This document shows positions 1-8,303 of a stretch of 64,000 nucleotides of DNA, one piece after another (the stretch's first letter is position 1; each line of letters starts with the position of its first letter). The DNA lies in the NCBI GenBank assembly GCA_963811365.1, contig CAWEQW010000011.1, forward strand, positions 1 through 64,000. The letters are read 5' to 3'. The translations under genes were made by a program, and so were the position numbers. Origin of the DNA: CAWEQW01 sp963811365 (lineage in GTDB: Bacteria; Actinomycetota; Actinomycetes; Propionibacteriales; Nocardioidaceae). The notes under the pieces are model-generated. The model worked only from the letters and a program-made list of their open reading frames with translations. It was not told the DNA's origin and made no database searches.

Positions 1-661
1 ACTGGGTGACACCGAGCTTGCTGCAGAGCCGGGCGTAGTCCTTCGAGGTGTAGACCGACCCGTGGTCGCTGTGGAAGATCGCCGTGGCCAGGCTGCCCCG
101 GGTCGCGGCGGCAGCCTGGAGGGCGTCTTCGACGAGGCTGGTGCGCATGTGGTCGGCGACCGCCCAGCCGGCGAGCCGTCGGGAGTAGCAGTCGATCACG
201 GTGGCCAGATAGAGGTTGGTTCCGTCGGCGAGCGGTAGGTAGGTGATGTCGCCGACATAGCGCCGCCCCGGCGCGTCGGCGGCGAAGTCCCGCTTCAGCA
301 GGTCCGGGACCTTCTGATCGGCCTGTTCGGGGATCGTGGTCCGCACGCGGCGCTTCTTCACGTAGCCGGCGATCGAGTTCTCCCGCATCACGCGCGCGAC
401 GCGCTTGTGGTTGACCCGCGCCCCGTCGGGGACGCCGTCGTTGAGCTCGGCGGTCACCCGTGGCGCGCCGACAGTGTTGTCCTCGGCATGGACGGCTCTG
501 ATCCTCTCCGCAAGCTCGGCATCGGCGGCTGCCCGTGCGGCACGCGCCGGGGCGCCTGCTTTCCAGGCGTAGTAGGAGGAACGCTCGATCTCGACGAGCT
601 CGCACAGTCGCTTCACCGGGTAGGTGGTGGAGTTGTCGGCGACGAACTGGAAGCGACTCAC
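1..661 (-). CDS. IS3-family transposase OrfB (partial, 3' end beyond window)
   Basis: This is the DDE catalytic half of an IS3-family transposase. The visible part has the HTH_21-like region followed by the integrase core. The first Asp lies in YVGDITYLP and the second in HSDHGSVYTS; the catalytic Glu would lie beyond position 1. The start is a GTG at 661-659 that overlaps the orfA stop (GTGA), so translation is either coupled or fused by the frameshifting usual in this family. About 220 codons are present of the expected 280-300. Confidence 0.85.
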   Translation of the reverse strand, partial: MSRFQFVADNSTTYPVKRLCELVEIERSSYYAWKAGAPARAARAAADAELAERIRAVHAEDNTVGAPRVTAELNDGVPDGARVNHKRVARVMRENSIAGYVKKRRVRTTIPEQADQKVPDLLKRDFAADAPGRRYVGDITYLPLADGTNLYLATVIDCYSRRLAGWAVADHMRTSLVEDALQAAAATRGSLATAIFHSDHGSVYTSKDYARLCSKLGVTQ

Positions 662-1029
662 CAGCGCGTCTCCCCGGCGAAATACTTGGCCGCCCGCTGG
701 AGAATCTCCCGCTCGGCGGTCAGCTTCTTCTCGCTGACCTCAAGCTCAGCGACCCGGGCCTCGAGCCGAGCGATCCTCCTTTCCGGTGTCTCATCGACCG
801 CGTCGGCTGGCACGCTGGAGCCGGATGACTTGCACTGCAGTGCACTGGAGGTCAGCGTCCCGTCTGGGGCGGTCTTCTTGCCGGTGCCGTACGCCTCGAG
901 CCAGTGGCGCAGCGTGCCTCGCACGATGCCCAGGTCCTCAGCGATGCCGCGGACCGTGGCCCCCGGCGTGGACTCGTACAAGTCGACGGCCTGACGACGG
1001 AACTCCTCGGAGTAGTTCTTCCTGGCCAT
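658..1029 (-). CDS. IS3-family transposase OrfA
   Basis: This 123-aa protein is the DNA-binding subunit of the same IS3 element. The N-terminus (MARKNYSEEFRRQAVDLY) is the HTH_Tnp_1 signature. It is followed by a helix-turn-helix and a C-terminal heptad-rich segment (IARLEARVAELEVSEKKLTA) that in this family forms the leucine-zipper multimerisation region. Its stop codon overlaps the orfB start by four bases. Both reading frames appear intact, so the element may be active, but its left end is outside the window. Confidence 0.85.
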   Translation of the reverse strand: MARKNYSEEFRRQAVDLYESTPGATVRGIAEDLGIVRGTLRHWLEAYGTGKKTAPDGTLTSSALQCKSSGSSVPADAVDETPERRIARLEARVAELEVSEKKLTAEREILQRAAKYFAGETRW

Positions 1030-1264
1030 GATTCTTGGATCATCTCGCTCACTCCCTGCCCATCATGGGTGCGGGATTCGGCGTGTCCAAGAAACGGGGT
1101 CAGGCCCCCTCCCCGGCCGGAAATGACCCACGGATCAGTCAGGAGAGCCGCATTTGATGTCCTATGCCCCCGGGTTCCTAGACAGCTCAGAAACCTAGAC
1201 AGGGAACGGCGTGCTCACATCTCAGACGCGCCCAACCACCCACGGATGCGTCACAAGAGCCCGA

Positions 1265-1399
1265 TTTCAACAGCCCGTCGGGGTCGGTGATGTCCTCACC
1301 GCGGCCCCGAGCGGCACGCACCAGCTCCTGCACGGCAGCTCTCTCAGCCGCGCTCACCTTGGAGGAACGTTCCTTCTTCGCATCCTTCATCGAGCTCAT
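1265..1399 (-). pseudogene. IS256-family transposase, N-terminal fragment
   Basis: About 45 codons match the start of mutator/IS256 transposases: a charged N-terminus, then AAVQELVRAARGRGEDITDPDGLLK, shown here in pieces as AAVQELVRAARG and DPDGLLK. The similarity stops abruptly after the GLLK motif, and the following codons do not resemble the family. This looks like a truncated remnant. The bases from 1030 to 1264 and from 1400 to 1561 show no further gene. Confidence 0.55.
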
Positions 1400-1561
1400 G
1401 CTCGGGATTGTCTCGGCCACAACAGGCCAGCCTTCCTCGCCGACCACGTCGGCGTGTCGGGCCAGAAACACCGTTCAGCGGACAGTCCCGCCCGGCCTGG
1501 TTGGGCGTGTTGGTCGTTTGCCTGCGGCTTGGTGGATCGGCTGCCCGTTCCTGAGTGGAGC

Positions 1562-2233
1562 TCAGGGTAGGTCGAGGCGCGGTACGACGATGTCGGCGCG
1601 CGCGCGGGTGGCAGCGACGCGTGCGGCGTTGCGTTCGTCTACTTCGCGGACCCATGTGCTGGCTGCTGCGGGGGTCTTGCCGAACTGGACGTGCCGGGCG
1701 AGTAGTTCGGCCCTGCGGCGGTCGTCGTCGGCTTGGCAGAACCACACCTCGTCGACGGCTGCGCGGGCGGGGCACCACTCCTCGTCGTCGAGTAGCAGGT
1801 AGTTGCCCTCGGTGAGCACCAGCCGGCAGGCCGGTTTCACGGGGATGGCACCGGCCACGGGCTGTTCGATCTCGCGGTCGAAGGCTGGGGCGTAGACGGT
1901 GTGGTCGGTGGTGGTGCGCAACCGTTGTAACAGGGCTGCGTATCCGCGGGCGTCGAAAGTGTCGGGGGCTCCTTTGCGGTCCAGCCGGCCGAGTCGGCGT
2001 AGTTCGATGTCGGCGAGGTGGTAGCCGTCCATGGGTACGTGGGCGACCCAGCCGTCGGGGTGGTCGGTGGTGAGTGCCTTTGCGAGGGCCGTCACCAGCG
2101 TGGTTTTGCCGGCCCCGGGGCTGCCTGCGATCCCGATGGTGCGGCGACCGCCTCGGTGGCTGACTTCACCGGCTCGCTCGACGAGCGCCTGGAACGTGTC
2201 GAGCACCGTGGGGCTGGTGGGGGTGGTGATCAT
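1562..2233 (-). CDS. P-loop nucleoside/sugar kinase family protein (FrcK/PanK-like)
   Basis: This 223-aa cytoplasmic P-loop kinase has a Walker A motif GSPGAGKT near residues 37-44, a VPMDGYHL segment and an LTEGNYLLLDD segment typical of the uridine kinase/pantothenate kinase-like fold. Relatives are encoded with ribose- and fructose-type ABC importers, where they are assumed to phosphorylate the imported sugar. It is the last gene of a five-gene minus-strand operon, and its ATG overlaps the epimerase stop by four bases (ATGA). The substrate is inferred from context: a ketose delivered by the importer or made by the epimerase. A nucleoside substrate is also possible. Confidence 0.8.
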   Translation of the reverse strand: MITTPTSPTVLDTFQALVERAGEVSHRGGRRTIGIAGSPGAGKTTLVTALAKALTTDHPDGWVAHVPMDGYHLADIELRRLGRLDRKGAPDTFDARGYAALLQRLRTTTDHTVYAPAFDREIEQPVAGAIPVKPACRLVLTEGNYLLLDDEEWCPARAAVDEVWFCQADDDRRRAELLARHVQFGKTPAAASTWVREVDERNAARVAATRARADIVVPRLDLP

Positions 2234-3135
2234 CGGTGCGCGGCCGAGGCGATCCCGGTGGCCAGGAAGGTGTGGGCTTCGCGTGCTAGGTCGTCGCCGT
2301 CGTCCCAGAGGTTGCGCCAGACCGCGAGGTCGTTGGAGAGGCCGGCGGCGACCACGGCGGAGGAGAAGGACTCGAAGGTGATCGGTCCGGTGTAGTCGAT
2401 GTCGGCTAGGGCGTGGAAGAACCCGGTGAAGTCTAGGTGTCCGGAGCCGAGGTAGCCGCGGTGGTTCTCCCCGATGTGCACGTATCCGAGTCGGTCGCCG
2501 ACCTCGTGCACGGGGCGGACGAGGTCGGTCTCCTCGATGTTCATGTGGTAAGTGTCGAGGTGGATGGTGATGTTGTCCTCGCCGATGTCGTCGGCCAGGC
2601 GCAGCGCGCCGCGGGCGGTGTTGACCACGTTGGTCTCGTAGCGGTTGCAGATCTCCAGGCCCAGGGTCATCTCCAGACGCTGGGCCTCCTTGGCGAGTTG
2701 ACGCAGCACCGTGACCACGTGCCGGCGGCCGGTCTCGGACAGGGGGCGGGAGTACTTTCCGAGGGCGCTGTAGAGCGCGCCGGTGAGGTGGGTCCCGCCG
2801 AGCTCGTGGGTGAGCTGGAGGGACTGGTGCAGCAGCTGCTCGCCGCGGGCGACGGTCTGGGGGTCCTCACTGGACACGTCGGCGTCGAAGGCCAGGCCGC
2901 GCGAGCAGACCACGCCCAGTCCCGCCTGCGTGATCTCGGCGCGGGCGTGGGCGACGTCGAGGTTGACCGAGTCGTGCAGCGAGATCTCGAGCAGGTCGAA
3001 GCCGGCGGTGACGGTGCGACGCACGGCCTGCGAGAGGGAGTCCGGGGTGGTGTCGCCGACGAACACCAGGGCGTGTACGCCGAGCGGATTGGGGATCGAC
3101 GGAGCCGGTGTGGTTGCGGAGTCGGTGGTGGGCAT
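2230..3135 (-). CDS. Ketose 3-epimerase-like sugar isomerase (D-tagatose/D-psicose 3-epimerase family)
   Basis: A 301-aa TIM-barrel protein of the AP-endonuclease-2/sugar isomerase superfamily. The four metal-binding positions of the D-tagatose/D-psicose 3-epimerase group can be seen: Glu in LGLEICNRYE, Asp in IHLDTYHMNIEE, His in YVHIGENHRGY and Glu in ITFESFS. The NRYETNVVNTA and DTYHMNIEE segments are characteristic of 3-epimerases rather than xylose isomerases. ATG at 3135 is preferred because GAGGAC sits just upstream; an upstream in-frame start at 3159 lacks this. It lies between the ABC ATPase and the kinase. The exact sugar pair is not provable from sequence. Confidence 0.8.
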   Translation of the reverse strand: MPTTDSATTPAPSIPNPLGVHALVFVGDTTPDSLSQAVRRTVTAGFDLLEISLHDSVNLDVAHARAEITQAGLGVVCSRGLAFDADVSSEDPQTVARGEQLLHQSLQLTHELGGTHLTGALYSALGKYSRPLSETGRRHVVTVLRQLAKEAQRLEMTLGLEICNRYETNVVNTARGALRLADDIGEDNITIHLDTYHMNIEETDLVRPVHEVGDRLGYVHIGENHRGYLGSGHLDFTGFFHALADIDYTGPITFESFSSAVVAAGLSNDLAVWRNLWDDGDDLAREAHTFLATGIASAAHR

Positions 3136-3184
3136 GACGGGTCCTCGTCTCTGGTGCACGAAAGGTGAGTGGGTGAATCTGGAG

Positions 3185-3952
3185 TCAGGCGGCTTGGGCG
3201 CCGGTGATCAGCGCGACGATCTCCTCGCCGGTCGTCTGGGTGGTCCGTCGCCCGGCGACGCACCGGCCCGAGCGCATCACCCAGACCTGGTCGCTGAGCC
3301 GCATGACCTGGGCGAAGTTGTGGCTGATCAGCAAGACGGCGTGTCCCTCGGAGCGCAGGCGGGTGATGAGCTCCTCGACTCGGGCGGTCTCCTGAACGCC
3401 AAGGGCGGCGGTGGGCTCGTCCATGATGACCAGCTGGGAACTGAAGCCGGCGGCACGGCAGATTGCGACCGCCTGGCGTTGGCCGCCGGAGAGCCGTCGG
3501 ACCCGGGCGCCGACAGCCGGCACGTTGACGGCGAGGGTGGAGACCATCTGCTGGGCCTGGTTCTGCATCGCCCGCCGGTTGAGGAAGGCGATGGGGCCGA
3601 CGCGGCGGACCAGCTCCCGGTTGAGGAAGAGGTTCTGCCAGACGGTGAGGTCCTCGACCAGGGCGAGGTTTTGGTGCACGGTCTCGATTCCGGCCTCCCG
3701 CGCCTCCTCGGGGTTCTTGAAGGAGATCGCCTCGCCGTCGAAGCGGATCTCGCCGGAGTCGGCCCGGTGGATGCCGCTGATGCAGCGCACCACGGTGGAC
3801 TTGCCGGCGCCGTTGTCACCGACGATCGCGGTGACCTCACCGGGCTGGAGGGTGAGGCTGACCCGGCGTAGGGCCTGGACGTTGCCGAAGGCGAGCGAGA
3901 GGTCGGCTACCTCGAGCAGAGGCCGGCGGGTGGTGTGCAGTGGCTGGGTCAT
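3185..3952 (-). CDS. Sugar ABC transporter ATP-binding protein (RbsA/FrcA-type, single-domain)
   Basis: A 255-aa cytoplasmic ATPase with Walker A GDNGAGKST, signature RLSGGQRQAV, Walker B LVIMDEPTAAL and an H-loop LLISHN. Many ribose-type importers use a double-domain ATPase of about 500 aa; this one has a single domain, like FrcA of the fructose system. The ATG overlaps the permease stop by four bases, so expression is coupled. It powers the importer formed by the neighbouring permease and binding protein. Confidence 0.9.
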   Translation of the reverse strand: MTQPLHTTRRPLLEVADLSLAFGNVQALRRVSLTLQPGEVTAIVGDNGAGKSTVVRCISGIHRADSGEIRFDGEAISFKNPEEAREAGIETVHQNLALVEDLTVWQNLFLNRELVRRVGPIAFLNRRAMQNQAQQMVSTLAVNVPAVGARVRRLSGGQRQAVAICRAAGFSSQLVIMDEPTAALGVQETARVEELITRLRSEGHAVLLISHNFAQVMRLSDQVWVMRSGRCVAGRRTTQTTGEEIVALITGAQAA

Positions 3953-4974
3953 TTCTGGAACCTCGTGAGGAGGGCGGCCAGCACCACGACGGCACCGACG
4001 GCGACGGGCTGGTAGAACTCCGAGACCCCGAGCAGGGTGAGGCCGTTGGCCAGGGCGGTCAGCAGCAGCGCCCCGATCACGGGGCCGATGATCGTGGCGC
4101 GGCCACCGACGAGGCTGACGCCGCCGAGGACGACAGCTGCCACGGAGTTGAGCAGGAAGGAGGTGTTGGCGGCGGGCTCGGAGGCACCGACGCGGGCGAC
4201 GAGCAGGATGGCTGCGACGCCGGCGAGCAGGCCGCTGATGGTGTACACGGCGACCTTGATGCGGCCGACGCTGATGCCGGTCGCGGTGGCGGCCTCGGCC
4301 GAACCGCCGGCCGCCAGGACGTGGGTTCCGAACCGGGTGTGGAACAGCACGACGTGCCCGACCAGGGCCAGCGCGGCCGCGACCACTACGGGCCACCCGA
4401 CGAAGCCGATGCCACCGGTGGACAGGCGCAGCAGGAAGGAGTTGACCACGGTCACCGGCTTCCCGTCGGACAGCACGAGGGCTGCACCGGCGGCCGCGGA
4501 CAGTGTCCCGAGGGTGACGATGAAGTCGGTGATCTTGGCTTTGCCGATGAGCAGTCCGTTCACCACCCCGACTGCAGACCCGCCGAGCACGGCGAGCACG
4601 GCGCACAGCCACAGGGGCAGTCCGCCGGAGAAGGACGCCCCGAAGCAGACGGCTCCGAAGGTCATCGCGGCGGCGATCGAGAGGTCGATGCCGCCCGTCG
4701 CAATCACATAGGTCTGCCCGACCGAGAGCAGCACCAGGATCGCTGCGGCCACCAGCATCGCCTGGATGTTGCCCACCGACAGGAAGGTGGAGTTGGCAGA
4801 CTGGAAGATCACGACCAGCACGACCAGCCCGACCAGCGCCGTCCAGTCGGCCCAGGTCGCCGGATCGGTGAGCCGCCTGCGAAGCCCGTGGGGCTGGCCT
4901 GGGACGGCTGCTGTCAGGGGGGCGTCCACGGGCTGATCCTCGGTGGACGACAGGGGTGTTGTGGAGTGTGTCAC
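3949..4974 (-). CDS. Sugar ABC transporter permease (RbsC/FrcC-type)
   Basis: A 341-aa inner-membrane permease of the BPD_transp_2 family, with roughly eight to ten hydrophobic segments after a polar N-terminus of about 45 residues. The conserved ATGGIDLS motif of RbsC-like permeases and the late NGLTLLG-type segment are visible. The start is GTG at 4974, with GGAGGA seven bases upstream. It lies between the binding protein, from which it is separated by a stable hairpin, and the ATPase, which it overlaps. Confidence 0.9.
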   Translation of the reverse strand: MTHSTTPLSSTEDQPVDAPLTAAVPGQPHGLRRRLTDPATWADWTALVGLVVLVVIFQSANSTFLSVGNIQAMLVAAAILVLLSVGQTYVIATGGIDLSIAAAMTFGAVCFGASFSGGLPLWLCAVLAVLGGSAVGVVNGLLIGKAKITDFIVTLGTLSAAAGAALVLSDGKPVTVVNSFLLRLSTGGIGFVGWPVVVAAALALVGHVVLFHTRFGTHVLAAGGSAEAATATGISVGRIKVAVYTISGLLAGVAAILLVARVGASEPAANTSFLLNSVAAVVLGGVSLVGGRATIIGPVIGALLLTALANGLTLLGVSEFYQPVAVGAVVVLAALLTRFQK

Positions 4975-4997
4975 GGCAGCTTCCTCCGGGTTCCGAG

Positions 4998-5028
4998 CTG
5001 CCAGGAGGCTGTTTGAGTCCCCTGGCAG
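4998..5028 (-). other. Intercistronic hairpin between binding-protein and permease genes
   Basis: CTGCCAGG and CCTGGCAG form a perfect 8-bp inverted repeat with a 15-base loop in the 67-base gap between the two genes. There is no T-run, so it is unlikely to be a full terminator. Such hairpins commonly protect the upstream transcript and give more binding protein than permease; that role is inferred. Confidence 0.5.
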
Positions 5029-5041
5029 GGACCGGTGATGG

Positions 5042-6103
5042 TCAGTTGTTCAGGGCCGCGAACGGGTCGTTGTAGGACCCGACCGGCTTGGGTGTCTTCT
5101 GGAGCGCCTGCGCGGCGTTCGCCTTGGTGATCAGCTCGACCGGCGCCTTGACGTGCGAGGGGAGCGTCTTGCCAGCGGCCGCTGCCTTGCACGCCTCCAC
5201 GCCCATCGCACCGATGGTGTAGGGGTACTGCGCCACCACGGCGCTCACGGTGCCGGCCTGCACCGCCTGCAGCGCGTCCTTGATGCCGTCGACGGAGATG
5301 ACGAAGACCTTGCCGGTCTGGTGCGCGTTCGCGATGGCCCGGGCGACCCCGAGCCCCATGTCGTCGTTTGCGGAGAAGAAGCCCTTCAGGTCTGGGTGCG
5401 CCCGCAGCAGGTCGGTGGCCTTCGTCAGCGCGGTCTGCCGGTCCCAGTCGGCGGCGACCGTCTGCACGACGGTGCCGCCGGCGCCGAGGCCCTTCTTGAA
5501 GCCCTCGATGCGCGCGCCGCTGGTCACATCCCCGGAGATGCCTCCGATGACCGCGACCTGGCCGCTGCCGCCGAGCAGCTTGGCCATCTGCTTGCCCGCG
5601 AGCTCGCCGGCCTGCACGTTGTCGGTCCCGATGTAGGTCGCCGGGGTGGCGTTCGCGGCCTTGGCGGCCGACGCATCGACCGGGCTGTCGATGTTCACGA
5701 TCGGGATGTTCTTCGCCGCGACCTGGGCCATCCCCTGCACGAGGTTGGTGCCCGAGATCGGGTTCACGACGAAGCAGCCGTAGTCCTGACCGGCGAGCCC
5801 GGTCAGCTTGTCCGCCTGGCCGGTGGTGTCGGTGATCGACTGGGCGGCCTGCACGGTGGTGCTCACCCCCGCGGTCTTCGACTGGTCCTGGATGCCCTGC
5901 TCCATTGTCTGGAAGAACGGGTTGTCCAGGCCCTTGATGACCGCGGCGATCTTGGTACTCCCGGTGCTCGAGGAGCCGTCTGTGGTGTTGCCGTCGCCGG
6001 AGGCGGAGCTGGACGAGGAGCATCCGGTAACCGCGAGTCCCGCGGTCGCGACAAGGGCCGCGACGCTCACGGTGCGGCGGGAAGTAAGCGGTCGAGTTCG
6101 CAA
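5042..6103 (-). CDS. Sugar ABC transporter substrate-binding lipoprotein (RbsB/FrcB-type)
   Basis: This is the extracellular sugar-binding lipoprotein, a Peripla_BP_4 fold of the ribose class. It has an Arg-rich n-region, a hydrophobic stretch and a lipobox ending LAVTGC, followed by a Ser-rich linker. The mature part begins KIAAVIKGLDNPFFQTM, typical of RbsB-like proteins. I choose a TTG start at 6103 because AGGAGG lies exactly six bases upstream and gives a normal signal peptide (353 aa). Upstream in-frame starts at 6148 (ATG) and 6160 (TTG) are possible but would make an unusually long leader. It is the first gene of the operon. Confidence 0.85.
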   Translation of the reverse strand: MRTRPLTSRRTVSVAALVATAGLAVTGCSSSSSASGDGNTTDGSSSTGSTKIAAVIKGLDNPFFQTMEQGIQDQSKTAGVSTTVQAAQSITDTTGQADKLTGLAGQDYGCFVVNPISGTNLVQGMAQVAAKNIPIVNIDSPVDASAAKAANATPATYIGTDNVQAGELAGKQMAKLLGGSGQVAVIGGISGDVTSGARIEGFKKGLGAGGTVVQTVAADWDRQTALTKATDLLRAHPDLKGFFSANDDMGLGVARAIANAHQTGKVFVISVDGIKDALQAVQAGTVSAVVAQYPYTIGAMGVEACKAAAAGKTLPSHVKAPVELITKANAAQALQKTPKPVGSYNDPFAALNN

Positions 6104-6184
6104 GGGAAGCCTCCTGGTTCGGGGCCGCGCCTCCTGGGGCGTGGCCATGGTCGCAGTCAACCTCTTCTTTCGACGGGCGTCAAG

Positions 6185-6204
6185 CAGAAAGAAGCCTCTT
6201 TTTG
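6185..6204. promoter_or_regulatory. Candidate operator between importer operon and ROK regulator
   Basis: A near-perfect palindrome with 8-bp arms and one mismatch, CAGAAAGA-AGCC-TCTTTTTG, lies in the divergent intergenic region 30 bases before the regulator start. A second short symmetric site, GACGGGCGTC, is close by. Its position suits autoregulation by the ROK protein and control of the operon; binding is inferred. Confidence 0.45.
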
Positions 6205-6233
6205 TTTACCGCGTGTCAGATTAGACTCCTGCC

Positions 6234-7442
6234 ATGACCCTTCCCGCGTGGACGCTGGCCCAGACCCCCGCCACCGGACCCGGCTTGACCGAGGTCCTGA
6301 CGCTGTTCCGAAGCGCTGAGGCGTTGACCCGCGCGGAGGTGATGGCACACAGCGGGCTGTCCCGCTCGACGGTGAACCAGCGCATCGACGCCCTGCTGTC
6401 CGCCGGTCTAATCGAGCCGGCCGGCGAGAAGTCGAGCGCGCGCGGCCGCCCGCCGGAGCGATTCGCATTCAATCGCTTGCGCGGCGTGCTGCTGGTGGCT
6501 GACATCGGAGCGACGGGGATGCGCACCGGACTGTGCGACCTGTGCGGCACGGTGCTCGCCGAGCAGGACACCCCCATCGATCTGAGCCTCGGTCCGGAGT
6601 CACTGCTGTCGCGCGTCGACGACGCGTTCGACGCCCTGCTCGTCGAAGCGGGCATCGAGCGGTCCGCGGTCCTCGGCCTCGGGCTCGACGTCCCGGGGCC
6701 CGTCGACTTCGCCCGCGGTCAGGTGGTCAGTCCCCCGATCATGAACGGCTGGGACGGCTTCGACATCCGCGCCTGGTTCGGGCGGCGGTTCGACTGTCCC
6801 GTCCTCGTCGAAAACGACGTGAACGCGATGGCCTGGGGCGAGCAGCGGGTCGTCTACCCCCAGGTCACCGAGCTCTTCATGCTCAAGGTGGGCACCGGTG
6901 TCGGCGCCGGCCTGGTGACCGGCAACCGGATCTTCCGCGGCGCCGACGGGGCCGCAGGCGACATCGGCCACCTGCACGCCACCGTCCCCGTCGACGGACC
7001 CCAGTCGGAGTGCCGATGTGGGCGGCTGGGCTGCGTCGAGGCCTACGCCGGCGGCTGGGCCCTCGTCCGCGACCTCAACGCGGCGGGCATCGAGGTCGCT
7101 GACCTCGACCAGGCAGTCCGGCTGATCCGCAGCGGCGACCTCGCCGCCGTAGCCCTCGCCCGCCAAGCCGCGCGGGTCATCGGGGAGGCCGTCGCTCAGG
7201 CAGTGAACCTGTTCAACCCCCGCGTGATCGTCCTCGCCGGTCAGCTGTCCGCCGCAGAGGAACAGCTGCTCGCCGGCATCCGGGAGGTGGTCTACCAGCG
7301 CTCCCTGCCACTGGCCACACGCAACCTCCAAATCACCCGCAGCCAGCTCGACAACCGGGCCGGGCTGATCGGCCTCGCCCTACTGCTGGCCGACACACTC
7401 TTCGGTGCCCAGCAGGTCGAGGGGCTCGCCGGCGTGCAGTGA
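6234..7442 (+). CDS. ROK-family transcriptional repressor
   Basis: A 402-aa regulator with an N-terminal winged helix-turn-helix (around residues 20-75, LTRAEVMAHSGLSRSTVNQRI) joined to a ROK/actin-like sugar-binding domain. That domain carries the zinc-binding ROK motif CRCGRLGC followed by VEAYAG. It is transcribed away from the sugar importer operon, the usual arrangement for XylR/NagC-like repressors that release DNA when the sugar or sugar phosphate binds. The ligand is presumably related to the imported ketose. Confidence 0.9.
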   Translation: MTLPAWTLAQTPATGPGLTEVLTLFRSAEALTRAEVMAHSGLSRSTVNQRIDALLSAGLIEPAGEKSSARGRPPERFAFNRLRGVLLVADIGATGMRTGLCDLCGTVLAEQDTPIDLSLGPESLLSRVDDAFDALLVEAGIERSAVLGLGLDVPGPVDFARGQVVSPPIMNGWDGFDIRAWFGRRFDCPVLVENDVNAMAWGEQRVVYPQVTELFMLKVGTGVGAGLVTGNRIFRGADGAAGDIGHLHATVPVDGPQSECRCGRLGCVEAYAGGWALVRDLNAAGIEVADLDQAVRLIRSGDLAAVALARQAARVIGEAVAQAVNLFNPRVIVLAGQLSAAEEQLLAGIREVVYQRSLPLATRNLQITRSQLDNRAGLIGLALLLADTLFGAQQVEGLAGVQ

Positions 7443-7619
7443 CCCGCGGCTGGAAGCAGAGGCCTGGCCTCCCACGACCCGCGAGCCGGGCTGGCCGCCC
7501 GCCGGAAGCAGGGTCACCTGACCGGGCTGCGGATCGGTCACGGTGGCGGCCGGCATGAACCGGCGGGCGTAGAGGCTGCGGTTGCGAAGGCATAGGAGGT
7601 TGCCCCGCACGCGTACCGT

Positions 7620-8005
7620 GGCGGGGTGACGGCCCGGCACGATTGCGCGGCAGTGCCGCAAGCTCGGCCTGCTCGACACGGTCGCCGTTGACCTGGTGCG
7701 GCTGCCGCCCAGGCAGGCTTCCTGTCGTATCTCGCGGAAGGTGTTTCCCCGCAGTCGAGCGGGCGATCCGGGTGCCACGGGGGCGACGAACACCGCGGTC
7801 GTCTTCGGGACCGGGAACGTCCTATCACGCAGCCGCTGGTATCTCCGGATGGCGCCCATCGTCGTCGCGTGCAGCGGGACGAGCCGTGACTTGCCGAACT
7901 TCGTGTCGGTGACCCTTGCCCATCCCCTGCCGTCGCCGGCCTCGTAGTCCGTCGTGATGTCGTCGTTGTTGAGGCCCCGGCCTCGCTGATCCGCATTCCC
8001 GTCAC
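7620..8005 (-). pseudogene. Tyrosine recombinase (integrase), internal fragment
   Basis: The minus strand reads TGMRISEA (the catalytic-Arg box I of tyrosine recombinases). After a frameshift it continues as LNNDDI, then TKFGKSRLVPLH (the beta-hairpin with conserved Lys) and GNTFREIRQEACL. Later codons lose the family pattern. The fragment is frame-broken and lacks both N-terminus and catalytic Tyr. It abuts a C-terminal recombinase fragment on the other strand. The stretch 7443-7619 shows no gene. Confidence 0.55.
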
Positions 8006-8012
8006 CGTCAGG

Positions 8013-8141
8013 ATGCTCGCCTCCGGGGCGACGTTGCAGGAGGTTCAGGGACTGCTGCGCCACGCCCATCTGCGCACGACCGCGATCTACACCAAGGTCG
8101 ACAAGAACCGGCTCACCCACCTGGTCGCGGAGTGGCCTGCT
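8013..8141 (+). pseudogene. Tyrosine recombinase, C-terminal fragment
   Basis: Forty-three codons on the plus strand read as the C-terminal box of a phage-type integrase: SGATLQEVQGLLRHAHLRTT, then AIYTKVD, which contains the expected nucleophilic Tyr. Nothing upstream on this strand encodes the rest, and the internal piece lies head-to-head on the minus strand eight bases away. This is best explained by an inversion or recombination between integrase relics. Confidence 0.55.
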
Positions 8142-8303
8142 GCAGCGCCGGGGAGGTGGGAACACGTCACGCAGGTACGCTCAAACAGTGGCGCGCCATC
8201 CCTCTCGCTGCGACAAGACCGCCCAGTCCTACCTCGCCGGGCTCACCCTGGCCGCAGCCCTCATCTGGACACGATGCCTCGATTTACCACGGCATCGGGC
8301 GGC

